A stretch of 64,000 nt of DNA from Antedon mediterranea (lineage: Eukaryota > Echinodermata > Crinoidea > Comatulida > Antedonidae), in assembly GCF_964355755.1 (NCBI RefSeq), contig NC_092674.1, forward strand, positions 14,451,001 through 14,515,000, written 5' to 3'. Positions 1 to 11,690 of the stretch are shown here, in pieces; positions within the stretch are counted from its first letter, which is position 1, and each line of letters opens with the position of its first letter. Made by a program: the position numbers and the translations under genes. Below the pieces are notes generated by a model. That model was not told the origin of the DNA. It did no database searches and saw only the letters and a program-made list of their open reading frames with translations.

Positions 1-354
1 ATTTCTGAAAATTATAGGAAAAAAGTAATGATGCCAGCATTCGGGCTATACATATCAATGAATGTTTGATAATCTCTGGCAGTTCATCCTTAATGTATTT
101 CTCAAACTGCTTAGCGAGATCATTGCGACTATGTTGTCTAAGTATAGTGCATAATACTTGTTGCTGATTAAGGTCACTACCAATGCTGCTTCTCCAATGT
201 TCTAGCATGTTTGCTGTAGCTTTATCTGTCTGCTTTTCATTATCAAAAATAATATTTACTTTAGACCATGTAAGCCCCAAACGAACACCAAATCGTCTGC
301 AGGAAAGATCCATCTCTCTGGACACTTTATCAATAGTTAGGTCATCCACATAGT
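1..354 (-). CDS. Death domain exon, 3' part of a multi-exon gene (partial at window edge)
   Basis: Read on the minus strand, an open frame begins after an AG acceptor at 355-356 and stays open to the window edge. It encodes about 115 residues with the helical pattern of a Death domain: a lead VSREMD, the core LGLTWSKVNII, an Asn after it, ATANMLEHWR with the conserved Trp, then VLCTILRQHSRNDLAKQF. Death domains mediate homotypic assembly of apoptosis and innate-immune signalling complexes in the cytoplasm. The exon starts in phase 1, matching the preceding exon at 733-891. Where coding stops is not visible: after KYIKDELPEII the frame simply runs on and a splice donor may lie near position 50. 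The Death-domain identity is from pattern recognition of the fold signature, not from an alignment. Confidence 0.7.
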
Positions 355-356
355 CT

Positions 357-640
357 ATGATGCTTGGCTACCAATCTAAGGGTCCTGGGTTCAAGTCCTG
401 TCATATGTCAGGGTTTTTTTCTCATGACAATTTACAACTCCACTCCCAAAGACTTAATATTAAGTCTTTGTTTATGTAGAGCATCTTGTGTATATGTTTG
501 TCTTATATGTTCTAGTGCAGTATATGGAGAGCCATCTCGATAGTGCTTTGCACTCATGGCAATCCTCAGGGTGCTGCACCGCTGTATTGTCATGTATTGT
601 TGTGCCTGAAAATTGAATAAAAAAATATTTAAAAAAATAA
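357..640 (+). repeat. tRNA-derived SINE, 3' part
   Basis: The segment starts with a tRNA-like half containing a B-box-like stretch (GGGTTCAAGTCC at about 383-394), continues with a unique body and ends with TGCCTGAAAATTGAATAAA followed by A-rich sequence. This layout is that of a tRNA-derived SINE. It directly abuts the acceptor of the Death-domain exon at 354, so the end of that intron is SINE sequence. Family assignment would need a repeat library. Confidence 0.5.
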
Positions 641-732
641 ATAAAAATATCAAAAAGCAAAATTATGAAATCAATTTTAATCCTATTAAAAAAGTATGTT
701 AAATATAATCATTATTTTATCCTAATTGATAC

Positions 733-3700
733 CTTTGTTATCTTTGACATCTGACATCCTCCTTAGTTTACTAGATCCCTTAACTTTTGATTTTAAAGAT
801 GTTTTATGAGCCTCAGCAACGGTATCGGTATCGTCAGTATCATATTCTGGATCTATGTCCTTCTGTCTACCAGCTTCCTTTGAGGGAGAAGCTAAAACGA
901 CAATAAAAAAGTCAAATATAAAGCGTAGACAAGCTTCTTGTTTTACTAGGTCAATTAATATGAAATGTAAATTGTGTTTTTTTTTTAAAACAAATCTAGG
1001 CCTAGACAAGATGCCGTATTATGAACATTTTCTGCCTTAGGTAAGACAAAAGAAAACAAGGTACATCTAAGTTTTGTGGTAAATAATTTAGTGTTTCTAT
1101 ATCTTTTATTATTTTTAGAATCACAAACCTTCTACTGACATCGATCACAACAATATTGATGGTGGCTTTTTTTTTTTAATATTTAAAATGTGTTGATATA
1201 TGTTCGTGAGTTGCTAATTTCATGGTAAGGTCCCAATCACGATATATTAATTACTAGCAATTATACCCGCCCCAGGGCGGGTTTCAAAATTAGTTTACAG
1301 CCTTCTCAGTACATAACACCCGACGCCAGTATTTGTCTATACTCGCCAACCTCCACCCCTCTTCAATAACACCCCATACTCTTTCTTAAAAACAAATTCT
1401 TCCCAGTGATGGACAAATTCAATTCAACCTAAGCTTCGAATTGAGAGGAGTATGCATAGCTACGATGGGTCTAATAATGGTTAAATGGTACGTTGTAAAT
1501 TGTGTAAATGAATAGGTGTCATATTGGCTGATAATTAAAATATGTAATTTAGATACTGCGGTTCCCCAGCCTTCTTTCTCCTTTCACCACCCCAGCCACC
1601 ATCAACAAACCTTAACTCCTCCCCTGGACAGTTCAAATTTAGTAACTTTTCCTAGTGCAATCCAATCATATAGGCTACTTCATTACGCTAGTATTTTCGC
1701 TCCTCCTCCCCCTACTACACTACACCCCAGTACAAATTATGTTATTATCACTCCCAACCCATAATCCCTCAGCGGCAGTTTTCAAATGTAGTTTAAAACA
1801 TACCAAATACAGTTTCGGTCATGGTGATAGGCCTACATCTCCACCCCAAACTCCCATCTGCTTCCCAGGGATGATTAAATACTTTAACATTTTCCAACCA
1901 CAATTCTGGTGTAAGCAAAATCCCCTGAACCCAAACCCTATCTCCCAACCCCACTCTCCCACAATTGTAATGTAATTGAACACAGTAACAGTAAACATCA
2001 TGTGTATGTTCACACAGGTATGGATGTCTGTAATGAGACAATCCAAGAGACCGATACATAGCTGGATATGGTTAAAGTACTTTGCTAAATGTGTAATTGA
2101 ATAGGTGTCATATTGGTTAATGAATAAAATATGTATATCTATATCTATATTTCCCCAAACGCCTTGCTGAGGATAATTCAAATACTGTAAAACTTTTGTA
2201 GTATATATTTTACAATTCGATAGCCTACAACCCCGAGCCCTAGCAAAAATGTGACATCACAAACCACCACACCACCCACCCCTCCCACTAAAACCCCAGG
2301 AGTCGGGGGAATTTTTGTAAATGTAGTTTAAAACCTTCCGGGTACAATTGCCATCATTTTGATACCCCATACGTATGGTTACGTGCAGAAACAGAAATTT
2401 GTATAACGAACAAACATCGAAAGTGGGGGTTTTGACCACATTTTGGTCCCTAACTTGGATCCTAGGTGGCGGATGATGTTGAAATATAGCTTAGAACATT
2501 CCCGGTACAATTGCGGTCATTTTGATACCCCATATGTAAGATTATGTGCAGTAACAAAATTTTGTATAACGAACAAACAGACAAACTCTCTCACTTATAA
2601 TATAGATAAGTAAAACACTTTTAATGTAGTAGTTATTTAAAATAAATGCACCAGATTAGCAATTAATCAGGAATAGATCTTTACCTTTGTTATTTTTCTT
2701 GGGGGAAAAGAATGTCTTTACTCTACGAGTAAAAGTAAGTGTTGAAGTAGAAGCTTGTGCATCACTGTCGTCAACAATGTCTACAACCATGCTTTGCTTT
2801 GTACGAGCTCTCAATTTAAAAGCTAAATATAAATTAATAACAAACATTTTTAAATGTACGTTTAAAAAAAAATCATCTACAATAATATTTGATAATATTG
2901 TAATTCTGTGGATTATTACATTGTTTATTTCTAATGATGGTGTATTAAATCATATCATCTAAAAGGTGTTTTCAGTCATTTATGGTTTGTATATAATTGT
3001 TAAAAGATTATAATTTTTATTTAACAATATACAAAATTAATAGTCATGTTAGATATAGAACTGGTAGATTTAAACATTAAATAGTTAAATATTGGTGAGT
3101 ATGCACTAATCTAAGGTTAGGTCAACTATTGGTGGGTTGGTTGATCATTAGTTAGCCAACTATTGATGAGTATGAACTAATGTAAGGTTAGGCCAACTAT
3201 TGGTGGGTTGATCATTAGTTAGCCAACTATTGATGAGTATGAACTAATGTAAGGTTAGGCCAACTATTGGTGGGTTGGTTGATCATTAGTTAGCCAACTA
3301 TTGATGAGTATTAACTAATGTAAGGTTAGATCAACTATTGGGGGGTTGATCATTGGTTAGCAAACTATTGGTGAGTATGAACTAATTTAAGGTTAGGTCA
3401 ACTAATGGTTGGTTGGTTGATCATTAGTTGGCCAACTCACATTGGTGAGTTATGAACTAATTTTAAAGTTAGGTCAACTATTGGTGGGTTGATCATTAGT
3501 TAGCCAACTGTTGGTGAGTATAAACTAATTTAAGAGGGCAACTATTGATAGATTGAATGCTAGTTTGCCTAAGAATAAGACTTCGAAGTAAACTGAGTGA
3601 TGTTTACACCCTTGGTTTCATTCAGGAGGTTACAGTCTTGTCAGCATCAGGGTGCACCCACATTTTACATGAATGATGCAAATATAATTGTTAAATTTCA

Positions 3701-4572
3701 ACCTCATATCTGGATTTAAGTAAAGAGGCGTATTTCTTATACTTCTAATTCATCCTTTTTTTTTTAACAGTGAGACAATTATACACGATTGATGATACAG
3801 GCACAAATCATCTACCTTTTAGTACATTGTCTCCAAACAGTTTACGGTAACGTTTCACTTCCATTCCTCTGCTTCCACATGGCAACACATCTTGGTTAAA
3901 TTTGCGTACAACATGCATATGAGTATGTTCACCTTTTGAAGCACACACACAAAGGATGTACATCTTTACTACAAAACCATGTGCACTCTTCTCACTCAAA
4001 ACATGCAATTCTTTGTCAAGGAAAGTAAGTACCTAGAAAATAGATAGTCTAATTTGATGATGAAAATAGAGAAAATAACTTGAAAGCTTGTTTCAGAAGA
4101 GGCCTAAAAATATTCCAACACAAAATCAATGATTTCACTTGTAAAAGTACAGTACAACAACTTCAAAATAAATTTAAACAAAATGTGTACTTAACTGGAA
4201 TTTTAAAAATTTGCTTTTCCATTATCAGAAAAAATTTACTTTTAAAATTATGAAACATAGGCATATTCATTTTTTATAAAACACAAAAAAAGTGACGTAT
4301 TTGTATATTTGTATTTCTAATGGCCTTGCACAGCCTCAATTGTTTCGTGTTTTAAAGTAATTATTAACATATAATAATTTTTTGATCAAGTCTACAGATT
4401 TTAAATGGTGTACAAGAAGTCTCGATATCAACAATTTTTTAGTAATTCTAGCCTCATTAAATAGGACAGCCAGTTGTTCTTATGCAATATACTCTACACA
4501 TAACTTACTTGTAAACTAGCTTACCTTCTTACAGATGCGATGTTTTGGATTATCACGAATCATGTAAAGTAC
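733..4572 (-). CDS. Upstream exons of the Death-domain gene (four exons)
   Basis: Four minus-strand exons lead into the Death-domain exon with compatible phases. They are 4525-4572 (48 nt, VLYMIRDNPKHRICKK), 3816-4032 (starts VLTFLDKELHVLSEKSAHGF, ends RYRKLFGDNVLK), 2685-2822 and 733-891. The exon at 3816-4032 looks like a compact alpha/beta module (VVKMYILCVCASKGEH). I do not recognise it, though ZU5/UPA-type modules often precede Death domains. The exons at 2685-2822 and 733-891 are short, low-complexity and charged (VVDIVDDSDAQAS; PEYDTDDTDTVAEAH then a Lys/Arg-rich end). Both start with CT, end with AACAAAG before the donor and are phase 1-1, as if duplicated. They are probably flexible linkers. 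The first exons of the gene were not found. Confidence 0.5.
1252..2608 (+). mobile_element. Hairpin-ended nonautonomous element, possible Helitron-like (family 2)
   Basis: The left end is ACTAG followed by a GC-rich hairpin (ACCCGCCCCAGGGCGGGT) and the right end is CACTTATAATATAGATAA. Inside are internal direct repeats: GAATAGGTGTCATATTGG at about 1510 and 2099, and a roughly 165-bp unit ending GTATAACGAACAAAC at about 2412 and 2577. Read in reverse this is TCTATATTATAA at one end and hairpin plus CTAGT at the other, resembling the asymmetric ends of Helitron-type elements. No protein is encoded. The same end logic is seen in two other families of this window. The Helitron assignment is inference. 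Confidence 0.4.
3091..3535. repeat. Minisatellite, unit about 67-71 bp, roughly six copies
   Basis: Tandem units contain GGTCAACTATTGGTGGGTTG, GATCATTAGTTAGCCAACTA and a TGAGTATGAACTAAT spacer. Copies differ by small substitutions and by presence or absence of a GGTT insertion. The array lies in the intron between exons 3816-4032 and 2685-2822 of the Death-domain gene. Confidence 0.85.
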
Positions 4573-4609
4573 CTTTTATCAGTTGAGAAACGAATTATAA
4601 TTATTAAAA

Positions 4610-4930
4610 TTAGAGTATTTATTCGAATTAACACCCGCTTTGAATAAAAGCCTCCCTCAAATAAACGCCACCATTCCCTTCAATAGAACATCATGTGGAA
4701 TACGCCCGCCACATGCATTTACACAATAATTGTATCACAACACATTACATTAACTACCATAATCTACAATTTACCAAGCATTTTTTTCACTTTTTTATAT
4801 TAATTGTACTGTATTTTTTTTTTACATCTAGGTGGTATTTATTTGATTATACATATTACCATATTATAACCCAAATAAAGATGCCTCCCCTCCCCCTAAA
4901 AACCTTTTTGAACAATAAATGCCCGGGGTG
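4610..4930 (+). repeat. Interspersed repeat, second copy at 12660-12995
   Basis: Shares stretches such as CTCCCTCAAATAAACGCC-like text, ATCTACAATTTACCAAGCAT and TTTGATTATA...TTACCATATTAT with 12660-12995 in the same order. No coding capacity is visible. It is probably a short nonautonomous element. The two copies differ by many substitutions, so it is old. Confidence 0.5.
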
Positions 4931-5049
4931 TTTAATCGGATACACATGGCAAGTTACTTCTAGCATTCTGAAAAGAACTGTTTCTATCAAAATGTTCTTG
5001 GGGACAGCAATAACTAGTACTTGAAATTGAAACAATTTAAAGTATCAGT

Positions 5050-6140
5050 TATTGCATAACATTACAATGAATGTAAATATGTATATTTCGAACAATTTGA
5101 TACCAAATTTAAGTTTCTACGACCAGTACTTACAGATATATGAAGATGCCATGATATGTGGGTCAAAGGTCATACATGGCATTTCTGATAATTTTTGACT
5201 AAAATGTCCCATTAGATTGAATATGAAAGCATGCCTTCTGAACATTTTGAGACTAAAATTGACTTGCTGCGACGAGTGGTTGCCGAGATCAATCAATCAA
5301 TCAATCAATCGTTCGATTTATATAGCGCCATTCCAACATTCATTGCTCATGGCACTGTAAAAAAATCAGAAAAGGTGAGTTTTGAGTAGTGACTTAAAGT
5401 GACTCAATAATGATGTGTGTTTAATGTTCAATGGTAGGTGGTTCCAGAGCCTTGGTCCAGCAACACTGAAAGTCCGATCTCCCCAACTATGTTTGCTCCT
5501 TGGAATGTCCAGTAGCACCTGATGACTAGATCTTAGTTCTCGCTTTCCCTTCTTGACTGTCAACAATTCTGAGAGATACTTTGGAGCGCAACTATTTAGG
5601 CATCGGAACACCAGTAGCAGGATCTTAAATTTAACACGTGACTCCATGGGTAGCCAATTTAACTCTTTGAACAATGGTGTGACGTGATCATACTTCTTGG
5701 CACACATCACCAAGCGAGCTGCCCAATTTTGCACCTTCTGGAGAGTTCGCAACTGCTTCTTTGGCAGACCATACAGCAGGGAATTTCCCATATCAAGCCG
5801 ACTGAATATCTATTTATATTTATTCATATAACCCTTGACCCTGACCCTTTGACCTTTTTTAAAACTGTGCAACAAATAACAAAATGTTCATTTCAAACAA
5901 TTTAAAACCAAATTCAAGTGTCTACGACCAGTAGTTACGGAGATAAATACATGCCCTGGGTTGTGGGTCAAAGGTCAGAAATGGCATTTCTGGTCATTTT
6001 TAACTAAAATGTCCCATTAGACTGAATATAAATGTATACCTTCTGATCAATTTGAGACCAAAATTACTTCGCTGTGACCAGTGGTTGTTGAGATTTAAGG
6101 ACATATTGGTGTTTGGTCTTATGACCTTTCACCTGACCTT
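5050..6140. repeat. Diverged repeats with 'accagtggttgctgagat' and 'tgaccttt' phrases
   Basis: Flanking the LINE fragment are phrases that recur at 63-63.8 kb: a CGACCAGTGGTTG...GAGAT motif, AAAATGTCCCATTAGA and CTTCTGA..ATTTGAGAC, plus tracts of CCTTTGACCTT. They appear at least twice here (5120-5300 and 5880-6140). No gene is evident, and the short open frame at 6141-6338 has no recognisable features. This looks like an old noncoding repeat family. Confidence 0.45.
5289..5815 (-). mobile_element. 3' fragment of a CR1/L2-like LINE (reverse transcriptase C-terminus)
   Basis: The minus-strand frame 5366-5791 encodes 141 residues typical of the end of a non-LTR reverse transcriptase: LRTLQKVQNWAARLV, LNWLPMESRVKFKILLLVF, and GPRLWNHLPLNIK. 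Downstream (toward 5289) are a 3' UTR with TGGAATGGCGCTATATAAAT and a short ATTG tandem tail at 5288-5310, characteristic of CR1/L2 3' ends. The catalytic YADD region is missing, so this is a 5'-truncated dead copy. Confidence 0.8.
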
Positions 6141-6804
6141 TTGACCTTTCGCCACATTTTCAAAATTTGTAACCAAGCCAAAAATGATTGTTTGACCACC
6201 CTAAACCAATTTCTGAAGTCAAATTCTCTGGACCTCAAAGTGCATACGAAAGTTGATCTAGCTACTAGAGTAGTAAGGAACCTCAGGAAACTTCTGAATA
6301 ATAAAAGTTTGTCTCCACTAAAGCATATTCTACACTAGCATAATTTACTTAACAATTTGGAGATGTTTTTGTGTCTGTTGGACACTAGTTACTAGAGGCT
6401 TTTGACGACCTAACTTCTGCAAACTAAATAGTTTTCTTTAGTTTTGTCAAGTTTTCCGCTAACAGACAATGGAAAACTTCCTTTGTCAAACTCGAAATTG
6501 GCAAACTAAAGCTGTCTAATACCTTAGCATCTACCATTGCTTGAAGAATTTTTTTTGCCTGCTGTTACTGGAGTCTGTCATTTTGCAAGCCTTCTTCAAA
6601 CGATGGTTGTCAGCATTTTTCCAAAATCAAGTTTGCAAACTAGAGCTTGCTAGAAGATAGACTAGGTTGATTATCAATAGCGTGTTAGTATTATTCAATA
6701 GTTACCATACGTCAAAGGCGACAATATATTTCAATTTTATCAATATCGTGATTATTTTTAATAATAATAATTGTTTAAATATTGAAATATCGTTTTTTTT
6801 TAAG

Positions 6805-8902
6805 GATTGTTGTTAATATCTCCTACTTTGGCCTCTCTCTGAGTACTTCTGATTTTGGCGTTAATCATTACATATCTTTTCTTGTATCTGGTGCTACCGA
6901 GAAACCAGCATATGCATTGAGTATTGTAGCTCTGGACTATTTTGGACGCAGACGATCTTTATCAGCAACATTGTTACTCGGTGGCGTTGCTTGTTTACTA
7001 ACTATTTTTATTCGTAAGTAAACAACAACACCAATAATGATAATAATGATAATAATAAAAGAATTTATAATGCCCACAGCTGCAGTACATACATGTATAA
7101 AACCATTTATGTTAAAAAATGAATAAAACAAGTTAAAATTCCATAAAGGTCTACGACAACTAGTGATACTGAGGTAATTAAACTGTTTGTTTAAAGGATT
7201 TGGTATTTGCTTCCATAGTCAAATACAGAATTAGCTTTCGAAAGTATTACCTTTCGAATTCCAACGTAAAAGCTTACCCGGACACCTTTCAGTAGTTTTA
7301 ATATACTGCATTATTATAAGAATGAGGACAGTAACATTTCAGCACATTAAGTCCTAATAGAAGTCTATGTAATTTAAACAAGTCATCAATAGATAATAAT
7401 TCTAGCACTTTCAATCTATAAAAATAAGATGTGTCACAGGAACCTTTCTCAACATCATTCTCCGTGTTGATTTCCTTTGTATACTTTCTATTCTATTAAT
7501 TAACTTCTCAAATGGTGCCCACATTGACGATCTTGTTGTACGCGGTATTGTAAACTTCTCCATAACATTCACCAGCTGTCCAAAGTCTGATGGAACTCTA
7601 AACAGTATAGTATCATCTGATGATCTAAGTGAGCAAGCTGGTTGATACGATACAAGATTCTACTCAAATAATAATTTGGAGCAATATTCTGTCGTGCTTT
7701 AAATGTGGTTATGAGTAATTCATACTTAATCCTGCGATGAACTGGTAGCCAATGAAGAAGATCTATGAATTAAAAGTTCCTCTTAATTATTGGTGATTCG
7801 ACTAGAATCACCTATTGATTTTTTATGAATAAATATAGTAAGACATCACTGTGTTTTGTTTATACCAATAATTGACTTTGTAATATATTTTTTATTTTGT
7901 TGAAAAGCAATGGGAATAGGACGACTGACAGTAGCGATGGTAGGAAAGTTTGGAGTAACCGCTGCATTCGGTATTATATTTTTCTATACTGCAGAGCTGT
8001 ATCCAACTAACATACGGTTAGAAATATAATATTCTCCTATTTAGTGGTTATAGCTAGTCTAGTTCAATTGATAAAAGTTAAATACTGTGTTAAACGAGCA
8101 ACTGTAATATTATAATAATTATAATTGTATATTCGTTTGGCAATAGGTCAGTTGCTGTTGGTATTTGTTCAACATCTGGTCGGATTGGAGCCATCCTATC
8201 ACCATATATCCTCCACCTGTCAAGGTATTGGGCACCACTTGCAATGTTAACATTCAGTGTATTAGCTATTTCATCTGGAGTACTTGTTTTAATTTTACCC
8301 GAAACTGCCAATAGAAAGTTACCAGATACAATGGATGAAGTCACAGAACTTAAAATGTAAGGGTTTGTTTGCAAATGTTTCAAAATTTGAATTCAGAATG
8401 TACAAATATACCGGAGTCATTGAAACATAATGGGTTCAGTAAGATGTCTAATCTATCAGGGCACGAATTATGATTATTATGTGTAATTTGTTGTTTTTTG
8501 TAATTATAAAGTTAATATTTGCATCATTTGTTGTCAGCGCTAGTAAGAGCATGTTGCTTTGGTAGGTGTCTCTGTGTGTGTGGTTTATCGTCTTTCTAAG
8601 TTTACAGCATCGTTTCGACCAGGGAAGACTTGTAGACGTAGGCCTATATGTTACAGGAATACGATCACTTTTAAATATAATGGTCTGAACAAACATGTTA
8701 AAACGTAAAATAGCTATTTTAATTTAAACTAACCACCTTGGGTGTATTTGTATAATTTCTTTCACTTTATTTTCTACACTTTTTAATGTCTATTAATGAT
8801 AATATTAACGTTTTATATTTTATCTTCAGATCTGTGACAAAATTATCGTCAGCAGAATTAGAAGAAAAAGAAACTATGACACAAACCACATTGATATCAT
8901 GA
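6805..8902 (+). CDS. SLC22-type organic ion transporter, last four exons
   Basis: Exons 6805-7013, 7908-8016, 8147-8356 and 8830-8902 join in frame (phases 2-1-2-2) and end at TGA 8900-8902. The product is the C-terminal half of a major-facilitator membrane transporter of the organic cation/anion (SLC22) family. The signatures are [33 protein letters not shown] (the cytoplasmic GR-R loop), [27 protein letters not shown] and the family-typical [17 protein letters not shown] just before the cytoplasmic tail. Roughly TM7-TM12 are covered. I find no exons for TM1-TM6 between 4.6 and 6.8 kb, so either they lie beyond a long intron overlapping the opposite-strand gene or this is a truncated copy. 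The splice sites are all canonical and the frame is intact, which argues against a decayed pseudogene. Substrate cannot be predicted. Confidence 0.85.
7490..7770 (-). repeat. Decayed LINE-like remnant in SLC22 intron
   Basis: The intron between the first two SLC22 exons holds phrases common in old CR1/L2 tails (for example AACTGGTAGCCAATGAAGAAG), with no open frame. It is included only to account for the sequence. Evidence is weak. Confidence 0.25.
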
Positions 8903-9184
8903 GAAAAGTTACACCGACGTACCGTGAAAGACTTCCGTAAAAACGTTGCTTGCACTGATCTACTGCCAGACACATAAGACTTGTTTAATGTACCGGTACT
9001 TTTATTATTTATAGATAGTATAACGATAACCTTTATATCCAACAGAACCTATGAAAAAGCTTATAATATAGGTAACTAAATGCATTTCACCAACTGGTTG
9101 TAAGTATTTCACAAGATTGGGAAATTAATAACATTTTCCAAGTTATTTCAAATTTTAGTTACGTTTTAATGTTTTATTGATAGA

Positions 9185-9195
9185 CAAATAAATAA
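9185..9195 (+). terminator. Polyadenylation signal of the SLC22-like gene
   Basis: Overlapping AATAAA hexamers (AAATAAATAAAT) lie about 285 nt after the stop codon, the first good signal on the plus strand downstream. This is a prediction only. Confidence 0.5.
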
Positions 9196-9880
9196 ATGGG
9201 GAAAAAAATCACACAATCTTTTGTTTGACTTTGAGGCCTTTTCGCAGTTGTAATAAATTTAATCACTTCCGTAGTAAAAAAAAATCAATGTTTTTACTTT
9301 CAAAAGTAAAGTTAACAATTCAACCTAAACCCCATCCAATTTGACTATTTTTTTGCACTTTTGTGTGAAATGAATAACTATTATGTGACATTAAAATGGA
9401 ATATTCAACAAAGCATTACAAAATAAAAATCAAGGTGACAATATATCTTTAAAGAGATGAACCGTGCAGAAAATAGAACTTATATTAAAGGGTCATCAGG
9501 TAATATAAATACATATAAAGCATTATAAAAACATAGCAAAACAAAGAAAAAAAAAATAGTATGCCAAAACTTGTATTATAAAATCATTTAAAATAGCGTC
9601 TCTGAATTTAAGTTTAAATAAGTATATGGAACTAAAACTTCGGAGATTAGTAGGCCTAGATAAAGAATTCAATTATTTGGCAGCCAGATAACCAAAATAA
9701 GAATCAATGTTGTAGTTTTTGTAGATACAGGTTTTTTATAATTTTTATTTAAATGACAGTTAATAATAATATAATATATATTAAATAAAGTATTGAAGTG
9801 GAAATAAAGGTGAGTGAATCTCACAAAAGACAATGATTTCTTCTTTTATTGAAAACATGTATTATTAGTAATAACATGGA
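9196..9880. other. AT-rich spacer without recognisable gene
   Basis: No open frame of note, no domain-like translation and no clear repeat boundary were seen between the SLC22 poly(A) region and the interspersed repeat starting near 9885. Confidence 0.5.
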
Positions 9881-9884
9881 AATA

Positions 9885-10770
9885 TTTTTTAACTAATTTA
9901 AAAAGTAACGAAATATGTTTTCATGTTTTGGGCCTATAAATAATATACCACTAATGAAATAGGCTTACAGTAAAATATTTGCGATTTAATGCTTTGTTAA
10001 AACCATCACTGTCATAGTTGATTGTAATTATTATGTGTTTATATATCTAAAAGCAGGGCCTTCCCACACTCACAGTAATACAGTTTCTTTGTGTATGTGT
10101 TATATATCCAACAGTACCTACACTCACAGTAATATATTTGCGATCCAAATGGCGAACAAAAACGGTTAATACGTATTTACAGTATTATTAAAGTATTGTA
10201 ATACTATATCTAAAGGTTTTAGTTTTATCCCCAATGACCCATAAATGTACCTATTTATGTTAAATCAAATAATTATACTGCGACTGAGAGATTGGAATGT
10301 TCCATTCATCGCTAATCAATAAATTTGTATAAACGTATATTAAATCTAAAATATAGTATTTTTTAAAGAAAATTGGCTTGTCTTCAACATTATTATGCTG
10401 TACTTGAGCTGTTCAATCGATTTTCAGCTATTAAAAATAATCATCGTAGAAGGAGATAGGTAAATGCAAAGCATCCTCGTATATGGAAATCCATTAGACA
10501 TAATCGTATACCACGATCGGAAAACACCCCTATTAGGGGCAAATTGTTTAACTTGCATTCGTTTTAATTTTCAATAACTAATTATCTAACTCAATTTAAG
10601 TATAGTAAACAGGGTTACATCAGGTGGTTAAAATCAGTACCGAAAGTACAAACTAACTTTATATACTATCGAGTAAACATTCTAGAAGTAACGCACGATT
10701 TACGGTACTGAATTTTGCCCTTACGTACATTTTAATTTGCACTTGCGTAAATGTAATATAGATTATAGGC
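9885..10770 (+). mobile_element. Family-1 interspersed repeat, copy A (partial)
   Basis: This is colinear with copies at 47290-48594 and 48597-50133 and inverted relative to 19886-21445. Shared landmarks in order are GCCTATAAATAATATACCAC, TTTGCGATTTAATGCTTTGT, ATTCATCGCTAATCAATA, GGAGATAGGTAAATGC, CACCCCTATTAGGGGCAAAT, ACATCAGGTGGTTAAA and TTGCCCTTACGTA. The hairpin end is missing, so the copy is truncated. It is noncoding. Confidence 0.7.
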
Positions 10771-11031
10771 CTACATAACCATACAGTGTTTCAAATAAGA
10801 TAGACGATCCACATGATGCTCGCTATTCATTATGCTACACAATTTATTTTATTACTTTTATACATTTTATTATACAGGATAACGTAATTCAGAAAAATAG
10901 GATGTTAAATCTGGTAAAAAAATATTTATTATTATTTGATTATGTATTAAGGATTTACTTTATGTATTGTTCGAATCTGATAGTAGCCCAGAATCAGGTG
11001 ATCGTGTGGGTATTCCATACTTTAGTAAATT

Positions 11032-11266
11032 ACAATTAATATTGAATTCATTAGAACTGAGTATTCAAATAAGAAGTAGGTACACCTACTTAAATAATGA
11101 TTAAAATAACTAAACCTACGATGCCGATTATTTCCTCTAATTTACAATTAATATTGAATTCATTAGAACTGAGTATTCAAATAAGAAGTAGGTACACCTA
11201 TTTAAATAATGATTAAAATAACTAAACCTACGATGCCGAGTATTTCCTCTAATTTACAGTACTAGA
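11032..11266. repeat. Tandem duplication of about 114 bp
   Basis: Two almost identical head-to-tail units share TACAATTAATATTGAATTC, GAAGTAGGTACACCTA and ACCTACGATGCCGA. They differ at only a few positions, so the duplication is recent. Confidence 0.85.
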
Positions 11267-11479
11267 GGGTTCGCTCGCTTCGCTCGCGCACCCTCTAGTG
11301 GGTGTACCCGAATGGTCCTCGAAAACATGACGCCTCTGGAAATTGACGCCCGGTTGACACCTATTCATATGACTGATGAGTAATTGGTACTAATCATAAG
11401 AACGTAGGATGCAAATAATATAATTGTAAAGAACAGTATACGTATAATATCCATATTATATTATTTAATCCAAAGGCAA

Positions 11480-11690
11480 ATTACTGAAAAAATGACAATG
11501 CTGTGGGTATCAGTGGTTGGATCTCAATGGAGATACAAAAAAAAGTAAAAAGCTAAATCAAAACGATAAAGTAAAACAGCCAGAAAAGTTAGCAATCTTT
11601 CGGGCAACACTATAGCCCTTCATCAGTACATCATTATACTTCATCCTTATATTATTATATATATATATATATATTATCTGAACGTTACAC
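11480..11690 (-). repeat. Interspersed repeat with hammerhead-ribozyme-like core, copy 1
   Basis: On the minus strand CTGATGA (11620-11626) is followed by a GGGC...GCCC stem and GAAA, the conserved layout of a hammerhead ribozyme core. The rest matches the copies at 41.2 and 41.7 kb (TTGCTAACTTTTCTGGCTG, ATCTCCATTGAGATCCA, ACCCACAGCATTGTCAT). It is flanked by a (TA)n run on the right. Confidence 0.5.

Noticed and set aside
1793-2181. Overlapping minus-strand frames of 88 and 120 codons
   Set aside because: They lie within a noncoding hairpin-ended repeat and show no domain or splice context.
6141-6338. Plus-strand 65-codon frame upstream of the SLC22 exons, considered as a missing transporter exon
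   Set aside because: It has no transmembrane character and no SLC22 motifs, and part of it overlaps repeat sequence.
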